From the NCBI GenBank assembly GCA_004352715.1, contig SCFE01000007.1, positions 1,339,377 through 1,403,376 of the forward strand: 64,000 nucleotides of DNA, in the 5' to 3' direction. The translations under genes and the position numbers were made by a program. The notes beneath the pieces were generated by a model that saw only the letters and a program-made list of their open reading frames with translations, searched no databases and was not told where the DNA came from. Origin of the DNA: Hofstenia miamia (taxonomy: Eukaryota > Xenacoelomorpha > Acoela). Numbering within the stretch: the first letter of the stretch is position 1; every line of letters begins with the position of its first letter. Positions 23,139 to 33,490 of the stretch are shown here, in pieces.

Positions 23139-24344
23139 CTAACTATACAACTGTTTGATTGATTCAGCATAGACATTTCGAATTTCCGGTCGCTTGTATT
23201 TCAGAGTCGGCGTCATTAAATTATTCTCAATACTAAAGGGAGTGTCAATCAGATGAACTTTTTTCACGTTCTCTATTTTATTCAGCCCGCTCTTTCTTCC
23301 TAACTCATGGAGGCTTTCTTGAACCACCTTACAAACTTCAATTCCAGGCAGAAATTCACGGTCATCCTTGATCAGCTCAGGATGTTTGGTGGTAATGAAA
23401 CTACGCAGATGATCATAGTTTGGATAGATAAGAGCAATACTATACGTTTCCAAAGAGTCACCGTGAACGAACGCATTTTCCACCAATGGAGATGTTTCGT
23501 AGATTCCCTCTACTTTTTCTGGAGAAACGTATTCCCCTTGTGCCAACTTGAAAAGAGATTTCTTTCGATCTATGATCTTTATTTGACCGCGACTATCAAC
23601 TTCGCCAATGTCACCAGTATATACCCAATTGTCACTATCGATTGTTTCTTTAGTTTTCGCTTCGTTCTTGTAATAGCCTGAAAAACAGTTCTCTCCTCTA
23701 ACTAGAATTTCACCCTGCTTGTTTTTGGCATAGTAGCCCATTTCAGGAACACTGAGAAGTTTAATTTCACAGCATGGCAGTGGCATCCCTGTGTGACCTG
23801 GATAGCCGTCCGACGGAACACTGCATGTTGCTGCTCCACATGTTTCAGTTTGACCATATGCTTGTACCAATATACAACCGAATGCAGCTCTACACAGATT
23901 GAGGACGTCATTGGAAATTGGAGCGGCGGTTACTACACCCAGCCTTAAACGGCCTCCTAACTTGCGTTGAATGGATTTAAATACTATCCTGTCCCACATT
24001 ATATTTTCGGATGGCATCCCATGTTTTAACAGACTATTAGTCTTTGATGTCACAGCTTTCTGCAAAACTTTCTTTTTCAGCTCTTTTTTACCAACCTTAT
24101 CCCAAATGCCATTATAGACTTTATTAAGTACTCGAGGTACAAAACCCATAAACGTAGGACGAAGTGCTTTAATGTCTTCTAACAATTTTAAGTTGACTCC
24201 TCTGGAATATCCGATTCTCGAACCCCGTGATAAGCACATGCCAGTTAACATTTGATTAAGAATGTGCGCAGAAGGCAAATACGACAGCATTGTATCTTTT
24301 GGAGATATAGGTTCGATTATCTCTGGTATATAATCGAATAATTT
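23139..24344 (-). CDS. ACSL: ACSL exon 4 (catalytic core and C-terminal domain)
   Basis: 402 codons including the stop (TAG at 23139-23141). It starts after the acceptor TTTAG with [20 protein letters not shown], then SYLPSAH, the conserved 'SYLPLAH' block. It carries YGQTE, the D in TGD that contacts the ATP ribose, and the [15 protein letters not shown] hinge. It ends AESIKQLYS. Confidence 0.95.
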   Translation of the reverse strand, partial: KLFDYIPEIIEPISPKDTMLSYLPSAHILNQMLTGMCLSRGSRIGYSRGVNLKLLEDIKALRPTFMGFVPRVLNKVYNGIWDKVGKKELKKKVLQKAVTSKTNSLLKHGMPSENIMWDRIVFKSIQRKLGGRLRLGVVTAAPISNDVLNLCRAAFGCILVQAYGQTETCGAATCSVPSDGYPGHTGMPLPCCEIKLLSVPEMGYYAKNKQGEILVRGENCFSGYYKNEAKTKETIDSDNWVYTGDIGEVDSRGQIKIIDRKKSLFKLAQGEYVSPEKVEGIYETSPLVENAFVHGDSLETYSIALIYPNYDHLRSFITTKHPELIKDDREFLPGIEVCKVVQESLHELGRKSGLNKIENVKKVHLIDTPFSIENNLMTPTLKYKRPEIRNVYAESIKQLYS

Positions 24345-27300
24345 CTAAATATAACGGGTTAATAATTTTATAAAATGAAATATACAGAGATCAATTTATA
24401 TGATATGTTCAACTCAGAATTAATTGTTTCTATAAAAAAATTTATTGGTAATTTCAAATACTTCTAGCCCTGTTGAGGAAACCGAATTGTATATAGTCAG
24501 AAATATACTATTAATATATTAATTTATTAAGTTTATGACTTGGATTTGTATTAAATGGAACTGACATACCATGGACAAAGTTGTATAATTTTTTTATTTA
24601 ACATATATTGAATCTTAACATTTGACAACAGGTTGCTAAATTATTGTGAAAATATGCATTATAATACATCATATATACTTCGATAAAGTTTATTTATGGC
24701 AAAATATCTATATTAATGGCCTATATTGTGGCAAGCAATGCACTGCTCTATAAAAAACTTTCTCTAAATCTATTGAATAGTGAATTGTTTTTTAGATTAT
24801 TTCTTCCAATGCTTACCTGATAAGAACATAACGTTGTCAAGAACGATCGATGAGTGAGCATCACTCCCTTGGGCATTCCAGTAGTTCCAGAAGTATACAT
24901 TACAGTTGCAAGATCGTCTAGCCCACCAGGGTTCACTGGCAATCGGTTGTCATCACCGATGTTCAGAACATCTTGAAATGACAAAACATTTATATTTAAC
25001 TCCCTAAGTTCTTTGATTTTTTGCAAACTGATATCATTCACAGCGATCAGGTAGTTGATGGTTGAAGATATGATATCTCGATTTAATGATAGAAGCTTGT
25101 TGACCTAAGAAACACAAAATAAGTAGGAAAATGCTATTCTTACGCCAACCCTAACGCCTAAATTTTTTATCAAAATTTAATTGAAATCGGTATAATAGAG
25201 AAACAAACTGTTTTAACAGATAAAAGCATTTAACGTATATATTTAAGCGGATGTTACAAGATGGGCTTTGTACCGGGGCAAAAGCACAATGTTAGGCATG
25301 TGTCGCACGTTCAATAAAATGCATTGCTGTAATATATATATATATATATATATTCAAAGAAAACTTGTTAATCTTTCCAATCTCTTCAATAACCTCAGCC
25401 ACAGTAATACGCTTTTAGTAGAAATTTTCAACATTGCCTTAAAGTATGTTTCAAAATTCTTCGTAAATGTGGAAAAGCAGTTTGTTCTTTAAAGCACACC
25501 GCAGGCTATTTTAGGCTAAGAACATTCATCTACATTATATTCATACGAATCCTTTTCAAGATAATAGGAAATTGATTGTGCGACATGGACTTTTTAAGAT
25601 TATATGAAACGAGAAAAATTATTCATTATGGAATGAATAATGCTGAAATTGTATAAGTTTTAAAACTAGGATAAAAGACCCATGTTTGTAGAGCAGCTTC
25701 GGCTATTGAATGAATAAAGATAATTATAAAATTGATTCAGACACTTAGCTTAGATCGAACTTTGTATTACTATTTGTGCAAAATCAATTAAAAACGTTGT
25801 CGAAAAGGATACTCTAAAAGCGTTAGCTAGAGGGAAGTCGGGCACTTGTTGCATGAAAGTAACTCGATAAATTTGTAAAAAGCTTTAAATAATTAACATT
25901 GGTCAATTGTTAATGCTATTTTAGAGTATACGTTTTGAACCATTTCCTTCAGACTTCACACATTAACAGTGTCATAAAATATTATTTTTGGGAATCATAC
26001 ATGAAATGAAAACACTACGAAGCAAGCGACTTACTTTTTCTTCATCGTCTACGACAACTACACAAGGAGATGTTTGTTCAATAATATATTGCACAGACGT
26101 TTCACCTAGCGTATCATATAAAGGAACAACGACAACTCCTTGAGAAAATGCACCCAATTGGGAAATGTCCCATTCGCGACAATTCTTAGAATAGATTGCA
26201 ACGAAACCTGAGCGTTCACAGCCTAACTTAATCAAAGCAGATCCAATTTTTTCAACCATCTCCTTTACCTAAATAATATTGATGTCAAAGATTTCAAATT
26301 ATATTATATCATTTCTTATTAGATTTATAGGATTAAAAAATGCATACAAAGTAAATGAATTTAATATGATGCTTCTTAGAAGTTCCATTGTTATTCATTG
26401 TTTTGTGTGATAGAAGGCTAAGCTTAAGGCTGAGGAAAGGGAGCTCTGACATCCGTTTTCTAAAACATGATTCACGTTTTCTTAAATGCATTTTTTATTA
26501 TCGTCGATAAGAAATTCAATGGGTTCCTAACCACCTCAGTTAAGTTCAAATGCATGTTCAATCAGGTAATCACCACCATCAGACAAAGAGCAGACAAAAT
26601 GTTAAAGACTTGCTTTGCTCTTCGTTTCATTTACGTTCCACCAATTATAACGTTCATATTTGGTCTTAGTTGCAATACATATATTACTCTCGAAACGCGA
26701 AAAAGCTTATTTTAAAATTTATCGATAATCTATCTGGACGGGGAATCTCTTCTGATCTCTTAATGTCTAAAACAGCTGTACATAATATCAATACCAATTA
26801 TCGCGAGCTGGGTCAAATTTGTCACAAAATAATTCCTGATAGGCCTGCAAAGTCAACCCCGGCAAAATCTAAGAACTTTAATGCGGTTTTCAGTTATTTG
26901 TCCAAAACTCATTTAGCAGGAATTAAAGAAACATTGGAACGATGGACGCAAGTACCACGACTCGTCTATTCGCAAAATCTTGATAAAAGCCAGGCACTTC
27001 GGAGCCAAGAAACCACTCTTGACTAAAGCTCAAATAGCCACTCGATTTAAATGGTGCAAGCAAATGAGAAATACACTTATTGAATGGAGGAAAGTCATGT
27101 GCAGAGACGAATACAATATGCAAACGAAGTATCGAACGGTAAATTTTGTTCATCGTCCAAAAAGTTCACATCATTGTTCTGACTGCAAATACCTCTGCCC
27201 AAAAGAAGCGGAACGCTAATAATCACTAATGATTTTTAGGGCCATTTGGCATAATGGTATGCGAGCTTTGGTCAGAATAAATGAAACAATAAATTGTGTA

Positions 27301-27711
27301 CATCAATATTCTACTCCAAAATATCATTCCTTGCTTTGAGGATGATCAGTTACGGCACCAGGATTACGCAACTTGCCATACTTCCAGAGAAGTTAAGGCC
27401 TTTATGGAAGAGAATGGGATTCCTCTTTACCGGATTGGTCAGCAAGATCACTAAACCTTAACATAATCGAAAATTTATGGGGATACCTGAAACAGAAGCT
27501 TTTCACCGTTATTTTGCAAATCTGGATTATTTTTTGACAAGTTATTCACGAGGAATTTATTGAGATTCCAGATAAATATATCAACAACTTATTGGAATCT
27601 ATACCCAATCAAATTACAGCTGTCATAGAAAATCGAGGTTACCCTTGCAAATACTAGAGATGCTTAACTATATAGTGACCTTGGCGGTGGTCCTATGTTT
27701 TGGCACAAGGC

Positions 27712-27744
<33 letters not shown>

Positions 27745-28948
27745 CAATCTCAAGAAGATAAATTCAATAAAATACTTCTTCAAATGAAAAATTCGGAAGA
27801 AATTGACAGAGTATTACAATTGCTTTCATAGCACTGGCTCTCAACCACCGACACTATACGGTCTTTGCAAAATACAAAAAGATGCAACATCTCCGCCTTA
27901 TCGACCTATTTTATCAATGGTTAATGCACACGTTTATAACTTATCTAAGTGGCTTGATGAAAAATTAAAGTTATTTATGCCTAAAGAATTTGTTCTTACT
28001 GATACTAATCAATTTATTAATGAAATTAAAGAATGCGACGTACGTTCTTACATGGTTAGTTATGATGCAAAAAGTTTGCTTACATCAATTCCAGTTAAGA
28101 AAACGATTGACCATATAATTTCTCTAACACTTGAATCAGCCTTTCCATTTACTAATGAAACACTTTGAAAGCTTTTATTATTAGCTTCATCAAACATTTA
28201 CTTTTTGTTTGAAAATGAAGTGTATAACCAACATGATGGGATGGCGATGGGTTCTCCACTAGGTCCAACGTTTGCGAATTTTGCAATGGATTTAATCGAA
28301 AAGACTTTTATAAACTTAAGAAAACCACCAATTTATTACAAACGTTATGTTGATGATATTTTTTGTTTGATGGAAAACGATGATCATGCATCAATGTTTC
28401 TTTCTTACATTAATTCGCAATTAAGTGAAATTCAATTTACTTGTGAATATGAAAAAGAAGATTCAATACATTTTTTAGATGCAACATTGAAGAAAACATC
28501 AATGGGATTTGAAATATCTGCTTTTAGAAAACCTACTAACACCGGATTATATATACCATTTCAATCATACTGTGATAATAAATATAAACATTCAATTCCG
28601 AAAAACTTGTGTAGAAGAGCTGTTTTACTATCATCTAACTACAATGTACTTACAAAGTCTTTTGATAAAATATTTGAAAATCTAAGATCTAATGGGTATC
28701 CTGAAAAATTATTGCAAAAAACATCAAAAGAAGCTCNTTTCACCGTTATTTTGCAAATCTGGATTATTTTTTGACAAGTTATTCACGAGGAATTTATTGA
28801 GATTCCAGATAAATATATCAACAACTTATTGGAATCTATACCCAATCAAATTACAGCTGTCATAGAAAATCGAGGTTACCCTTGCAAATACTAGAGATGC
28901 TTAACTATATAGTGACCTTGGCGGTGGTCCTATGTTTTGGCACAAGGC

Positions 28949-28987
<39 letters not shown>

Positions 28988-30183
28988 ATCTCAAGAAGAT
29001 AAATTCAATAAAATACTTCTTCAAATGAAAAATTCGGAAGAAATTGACAGAGTATTACAATTGCTTTCATAGCACTGGCTCTCAACCACCGACACTATAC
29101 GGTCTTTGCAAAATACAAAAAGATGCAACATCTCCGCCTTATCGACCTATTTTATCAATGGTTAATGCACACCTTTATAATTTATCTAAGTGGCTTGATG
29201 AAAAATTAAAGTTATTTATGCGTAAAGAATTTATTCTTACTGATACTAATCAATTTATTAATGAAATTAAAGAATGCGACGTACGTTCTTACATGGTTAG
29301 TTATGATGCAAAAAGTTTGCTTACATCAANTGAGGAAATCAAGAATTATACCAATTTTAAATTCGGAAAAAACATCAAATTTAATTCGTAACAAAGATCT
29401 AATTCAAAAACCTTTAGTTTCATCAATTGTTTATAAATATAATTGTCAGAAGTGTGACAGCTTCTACATTGGTGAAACCAAAAGGCATTTGAAGACACGA
29501 ATTCAAGAACATCTCTATGGACACTTACAATCCGAAATTTATGTGCACTCAAAAATACATAAAGCATCAACATCTGACTTTAATATTTTAATGAAACAAA
29601 TGCACCAAGATCGCAGAATAAATTTATATTAAGGAAGAGAAACCTAATTTAAATACTAAATGTCATCAAACTCTTCACTTGTTTTAGTTTTATTAATTAA
29701 TGATTTGTAAATTTATATTTTACCACCAAATAATTTTTTGACTGACGATGGTGCAGTAAGTACCGAAATTACTCTTAATTAAAAATTTTCGTTGTTTTTT
29801 CATAAAATGGTAAAGAAGCTTAGTATTCAAGCAACAAATATATATATTGACAGTGCAAGGACAAATTTTTAAAATTGGAAGCAATTAGTACAAACCTCCT
29901 GATAAGTGATCCAAGTGTAGTTTTTGTCTTTATACGTCCCAAGACACGGTGCATTGGGATTAATTTTCACACCGGTGAGAAAGAGATCAAATGCACTAGT
30001 ACCAATTAAATAGTTTGAATCAGAAGTTAATGGTTTTCCGTCTGAACACATGGGAGATAGATATATATCATTCGGAGCTTCCTTAGCTTCCAATAAGACA
30101 CTTCCATGTTCTTTTTCAATCAGAGCTGTCCCATTTTTTGTTCTTCTGATGCTTTTTCTAGAAGACCGTCTTGCTAAAGACAT
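23139..30183 (-). CDS. ACSL: Long-chain-fatty-acid-CoA ligase, complete four-exon gene
   Basis: The coding exons are 29896-30183, 26035-26268, 24817-25104 and 23139-24344. All introns are GT-AG and all junctions are phase 0, giving 672 codons with the stop (671 aa), close to the usual ~700 aa of animal ACSL proteins. The enzyme activates long-chain fatty acids to acyl-CoA through an acyl-adenylate, using ATP and CoA. It acts at ER, mitochondrial outer or plasma membranes and feeds lipid synthesis and beta-oxidation. Visible motifs are the P-loop [11 protein letters not shown] (aa 244-254), AYGQTE (about 432-437), YTGDIG (about 512-517) and the linker/FACS signature [21 protein letters not shown] (from about 529). 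The N-terminus is basic with no clear membrane anchor, so the ACSL1/5/6 versus ACSL3/4 type is open. Intron 1 holds transposons and an assembly repeat that do not affect the coding exons. Confidence 0.95.
24345..24816 (-). other. ACSL intron 3
   Basis: 472 bp between the donor GTAAGC and the acceptor TTTAG. A+T-rich, no other feature. Confidence 0.8.
24817..25104 (-). CDS. ACSL: ACSL exon 3 (AMP-binding P-loop)
   Basis: 96 codons, from [20 protein letters not shown] to TTLCSYQ. It contains the ATP-binding signature [16 protein letters not shown]. Splice sites are TTAG before it and GTAAGC after it; both junctions are phase 0. Confidence 0.93.
25105..26034 (-). other. ACSL intron 2
   Basis: 930 bp with a short (TA)n tract at about 25331-25351. 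No transposon ends or exons were seen. Confidence 0.7.
26035..26268 (-). CDS. ACSL: ACSL exon 2 (N-terminal subdomain)
   Basis: 78 codons from [16 protein letters not shown] to VVVVDDEEK. It includes [19 protein letters not shown] and [16 protein letters not shown], blocks shared by all ACSL enzymes. Acceptor TTTAG and donor GTAAGT are clear, in phase 0. Confidence 0.92.
26665..27716 (+). pseudogene. Tc1-type transposase relic in ACSL intron 1
   Basis: In broken frames the plus strand gives an N-terminal helix-turn-helix-like region ([20 protein letters not shown], near 26695). Then come [20 protein letters not shown] and [11 protein letters not shown] (near 27090; D of the first catalytic block). 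[13 protein letters not shown] leads to [20 protein letters not shown] (near 27440), matching 'WPARSPDLNxIENLWGxLK' with the catalytic Asp replaced. [20 protein letters not shown] follows, and it ends [10 protein letters not shown] plus a stop. This order is that of a complete Tc1 transposase, with stops, frameshifts and a lost catalytic residue. The right end (TTTTGGCACAAGGCTGTACA) abuts a (TA)n tract; the left terminus was not found. Confidence 0.85.
27717..27743. repeat. (TA)n tract between Tc1 end and Penelope-like element
   Basis: An alternating AT run separates the end of the Tc1 relic from the start of the Penelope-like element. The assembled second copy (about 28955-28985) is 4 bp longer, as expected for a variable microsatellite. 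Confidence 0.9.
27744..28736 (+). mobile_element. Penelope-like element, reverse-transcriptase part
   Basis: The plus strand reads a Penelope-type reverse transcriptase. A frame with [16 protein letters not shown] shifts into [20 protein letters not shown] and PPYRPILSM. This is followed by [20 protein letters not shown] (motif A, D-A-K-S-L), [20 protein letters not shown] (motif B) and [13 protein letters not shown] (motif C, YVDD intact). HFLDATLKK and [16 protein letters not shown] come next. At least one stop (after FTNETL, near 28168) and a frameshift interrupt it, and the N-terminus is missing because the element starts right after the (TA)n tract. The reading breaks at the single N at 28737; the endonuclease part resumes at 29331. 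This family has a polymerase plus, usually, a GIY-YIG endonuclease. Confidence 0.9.
28738..29329 (+). repeat. Second assembled copy of Tc1 end plus Penelope-like start
   Basis: It repeats 27501-28088 (offset 1237, becoming 1241 after a (TA)n length difference). A few substitutions separate the copies, for example CACACG versus CACACC and ATGCCT versus ATGCGT. It is bounded by single Ns at 28737 and 29330. It is therefore an allelic or paralogous contig inserted in the scaffold, not a perfect duplicate. Confidence 0.85.
29331..29720 (+). mobile_element. Penelope-like element, GIY-YIG endonuclease part and 3' end
   Basis: [17 protein letters not shown] is the end of the polymerase region. After a frameshift [16 protein letters not shown] leads into [20 protein letters not shown] and [10 protein letters not shown]. 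This is the GIY-YIG nuclease with the Penelope-type CxxC insertion (C-Q-K-C) and catalytic R of 'KTRIQEH'. The reading frame ends at about 29632. The 3' flank contains TGACGATGGTGCAGTAAGT, similar in layout to the 3' tails of these elements. The element is truncated at its 5' side and inactivated by frameshifts. Confidence 0.85.
29896..30183 (-). CDS. ACSL: ACSL exon 1 (start codon and N-terminus)
   Basis: 96 codons from the ATG at 30181-30183. It starts [18 protein letters not shown], a very basic N-terminus, and continues to [15 protein letters not shown], ending at the donor GTTTGT (29890-29895). The 'T-Y-x-E' block just before the donor is shared with ACSL proteins. An in-frame stop (TGA or TAA) was not checked far upstream, but this is the only ATG that keeps a normal-length protein. 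Confidence 0.88.
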
Positions 30184-32622
30184 ATCAAGCTATTAACGTA
30201 TCAATTTTCGAGCAATCCGTCACTACCAATTGAGTAAGATGTATTGAGTGCCAAAAACGTTTCACTTAACGTGATGTCTGCTTTTCACACGTTGACGATT
30301 ACTCATGTTTAAAATTATTTATAAATAAGCAAGGTGTTCATCTATTTACAAATAAGTCTTCCAGGTTTTAATGTTAGTTTCTCTTAAATATACTAGTTAA
30401 TGTACGCTTGAGGAAGTCTATATTTCACTATCAAATTGATTGAAAAGTTTAATCCTTGATTATTCGCACCTCTTGGAACCAATTATCTTTAGACAGTTAG
30501 GTACACGTGAATCCAATTGGGCTTTAAAATGTTGGAATTATGTTTTAATTTCGATTTGTATTTCTTTTCATGACCGAAGCAAAAATGTAGTTGATGATCT
30601 CACAATGAAATACTTATAGCCACCTCAACAGCATTTATAGTTAATTTTCTTATCAAACAAAGAAAATACTGTCGTAACATTTAAAATGTACAACCCAAAA
30701 ATACATAAAAAAATGTGAATTTGTTGTATTCTAATATTTTGTTATCAACCTGATGTAGTTCAAACTTTCACTAATGAAATAATTTGCTGCAAATCACATT
30801 TAAGACAAACTTGGCTCTTTAAGGAGCATTTTATCAAGTATAATTTAATAAAAACAATTAATGTCAGAGAAAATAATCATTGTCTTCCACCTCAACAAGG
30901 TTTTCATTTTGATTACAACTTAAAATTTTGCTAATGTTTTGCAATACTCAAGCAAAAATGAAGGCCAAAATGCTGGACTGTTATGGTATCCACTTATATA
31001 TTTCTTTTTAATTAAGGAAGACGGAACGGAAACGGATGCAAATGTTTTTTTTAAGAATATTACATAATTTCTTTCAGAGGCAACGAAACCGTTCGCTAAT
31101 CATTATGGTTGAAACGTTGATAGTTTGTCTATATTTACAACTTTTCAATAAGATTTTTAAAGTCTGAGCGAATTTGTATTTCTTCATTAAAAATTGCATA
31201 ACTTTATGGAATCGAGCAAATGCAATCTTTTCAATACATTTACATAGTGCACATAGCTCTATTAAACTTAACTTAAAAATTAATATATGATTTATTTTAT
31301 CCAATATTCCTAAAATACCTATTTTTAACTATTAATTTGGTATTTAGCGCTAAAAATATATAGGTAAAATTTTTTTCTTTGATATCTGTACCTGCATTTG
31401 TACGTGAATTGGTTATTTGCTTCTTAGTGCATGCATATTAGAGTTAGGGTGCAAGAGCATTCAATCTCTTGGGATTGCGAGTTGATATTAAGTATTTCTG
31501 TGGGACTGGGATAAAAAAGACTTGGGATCATAAATATAGAAACTGGTACAACGAATTTTTTTAGCTACTTAAACTCTTTGCTAATTTTGTCTAAAATAGA
31601 AGCTATGGTGTGGAGCTAAGGAACAAGAAATTTTCATAGAAGTGAAATGGGAAGAACTGGCGCAAAAATCAAATGGAACTAGTTGGGACTGGAACCCTAA
31701 AATTCTGATTCCGCAGAATGCTAATGTGCATGTGTATTCAGTGTAAATGCTGAACACTGTGTAATGGTGAGAGTAGTTGCATGCATCCCGGAGCATTGGG
31801 ATGGTTAATTCTCCTGGTATTTTGAACTATACGGTAAATAGTTGCTTCAGTCAAACGATTCTTGAGCAAAGACCTTAAGCTATCTGCGAAGGTCATGTCT
31901 ATGCTATTTTGTAAAAAAATTATAGAAAAAATTTGTCTATGGCTAGAATGATTAAAATTTTTGCCTGCAGAGGGCAGTCTTTAGAAATTGTGGAATTAAC
32001 ATTTTCGTAAAATGCATCATACTCATCTGATTATACAAGATTATATTTCATGTGGTAAACTAAAATTAGCTTTTCAAAAGAGTATTAACATTTCTTAGAT
32101 ATAATAAGTTTTGCTGTATTTTGAACATATTTTAGCTCATCAATATTTATTAAATGTTTGATTTTAGCCTCCTTAGATTTGAAGAGGTAATAGGTGGGGC
32201 TGCATTAGATTTTCAAATCCTGCTTTTTTGTTTGTGATTGAACTAAGTTTTACATTTTGACAAAAAATTACTGCAAAATTGTTAAACTATATATATTTTC
32301 TGTAGTCTGTTCAATAGAGTGCACCTGTATTTATTAAAAAACAAAGTGTAATTCTAACTGGCTTCTGCATATACCAACACATCTATTCCAAATACCTCCA
32401 TATAACAATCAATATCTAAGCTTTACAATACCAAAACATTGACAATTAAAACAATTTTGCTTGTTTATATTCCATCAGAATAAGCTCAATACTTTGGCCA
32501 CTATGCATTATAATTTAAACATTTATAATTATGCTAAATTTAACAATTATTTCTGTATGCACATAAAAAAATACAAAGATGCACGTGATCTTCTTTGCTT
32601 TCAAGTAGTATTGAAATTTTGC

Positions 32623-32661
<39 letters not shown>

Positions 32662-33328
32662 AAATATTTTAATTGTTTTCAATTTTAATCAATAAACAGT
32701 TAAAATCTGCATTATAATAGTTTTAAAAATTTTCGACATAGTATATTATACATTATGTACATATTTATTTAATGAAATAAGCTGTAAATTAGGGAATGTA
32801 CAATTTGCCAAATATTTGGAAAATTGCCATTTACAAAAATTATGCATTTTTGTTTGTGGCGAACGCAAAATTGGCAATTTTATGACGCTAAATTTTTATC
32901 GCCCACACAACATGTTGTGTATGCACTAACATCAACAGTTTGGATAGTCCAGACAAAATATTAACTTTTAACTTCGAAGCGGTAAATTCAATTATGTATA
33001 AAGCCTTTTTCGAAATTTTCGACTAATTCTCTCCAAGCCTATTAAGAAATTTGAGATCTTGGGAGTTTAAAAATCTACTGGAGAATGTGTTGTTATGCAT
33101 GGGAGTAATAAATAACCTCAACGGCGCTAAGGAATTACTTTGGAAAAAATTCTTGTTAAAGGAAATTTATTAAAAGTTTCGATATGAAGTCACTTTTTTA
33201 CAAACATTTCCTGCAAAAAAACCATTGCTGTCTTCTTCATATTTTAATAGCGTAACATGAAATTTCGATCTCTCATGCTACCCTAAGGAAATTATTAAAG
33301 ATAACATGCTTCAATATAAAATATATTT
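30184..33328. other. Intergenic region upstream of ACSL
   Basis: A+T-rich. The ACSL promoter should lie at its left side, but no core element can be assigned with confidence. At about 31480-31800 there are iterated GGGACTGGGA/TTGGGA-type motifs resembling the other iterated-motif elements. A (TA)n tract lies at about 32630-32657. No gene was seen. Confidence 0.4.
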
Positions 33329-33490
33329 TCAACTTTAATGAAAATATATATAAACAAATGGATGGAATTGTAATGGGATTGCCATTAGAATTTTTCAATG
33401 CGCGTATTGCCATGGATATAATTTAAAATGAAATTAACCCATTAAAAATGGAAAAGCCCTTGGGGTATTACATATCATTGTTGTTAATGG
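33329..33490 (+). pseudogene. Penelope-like reverse-transcriptase fragment
   Basis: The plus strand reads KQMDGIVMGLPLEFFNARIA, then MDII, a stop, NEI and MEKPLGYYIS. This parallels motif B of the Penelope polymerase (Q[23 protein letters not shown] ... KP-x-x-Y-x-RYVDD). It is a small dead remnant with the YVDD region destroyed. Confidence 0.55.

Larger units (their letters stand above)
26269..29895 (-). other. ACSL intron 1, filled with transposon sequence
   Basis: 3627 bp as assembled. It holds a plus-strand Tc1 relic, a plus-strand Penelope-like element, two (TA)n tracts and two single-N joins (28737 and 29330). Because 28738-29329 repeats 27501-28088, the true intron is probably shorter, or the region mixes two copies or haplotypes. 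Confidence 0.75.

Noticed and set aside
23307-23911. Reading frames inside ACSL exon 4 on the plus strand and in another minus frame
   Set aside because: Shadows of the acyl-CoA synthetase coding exon.
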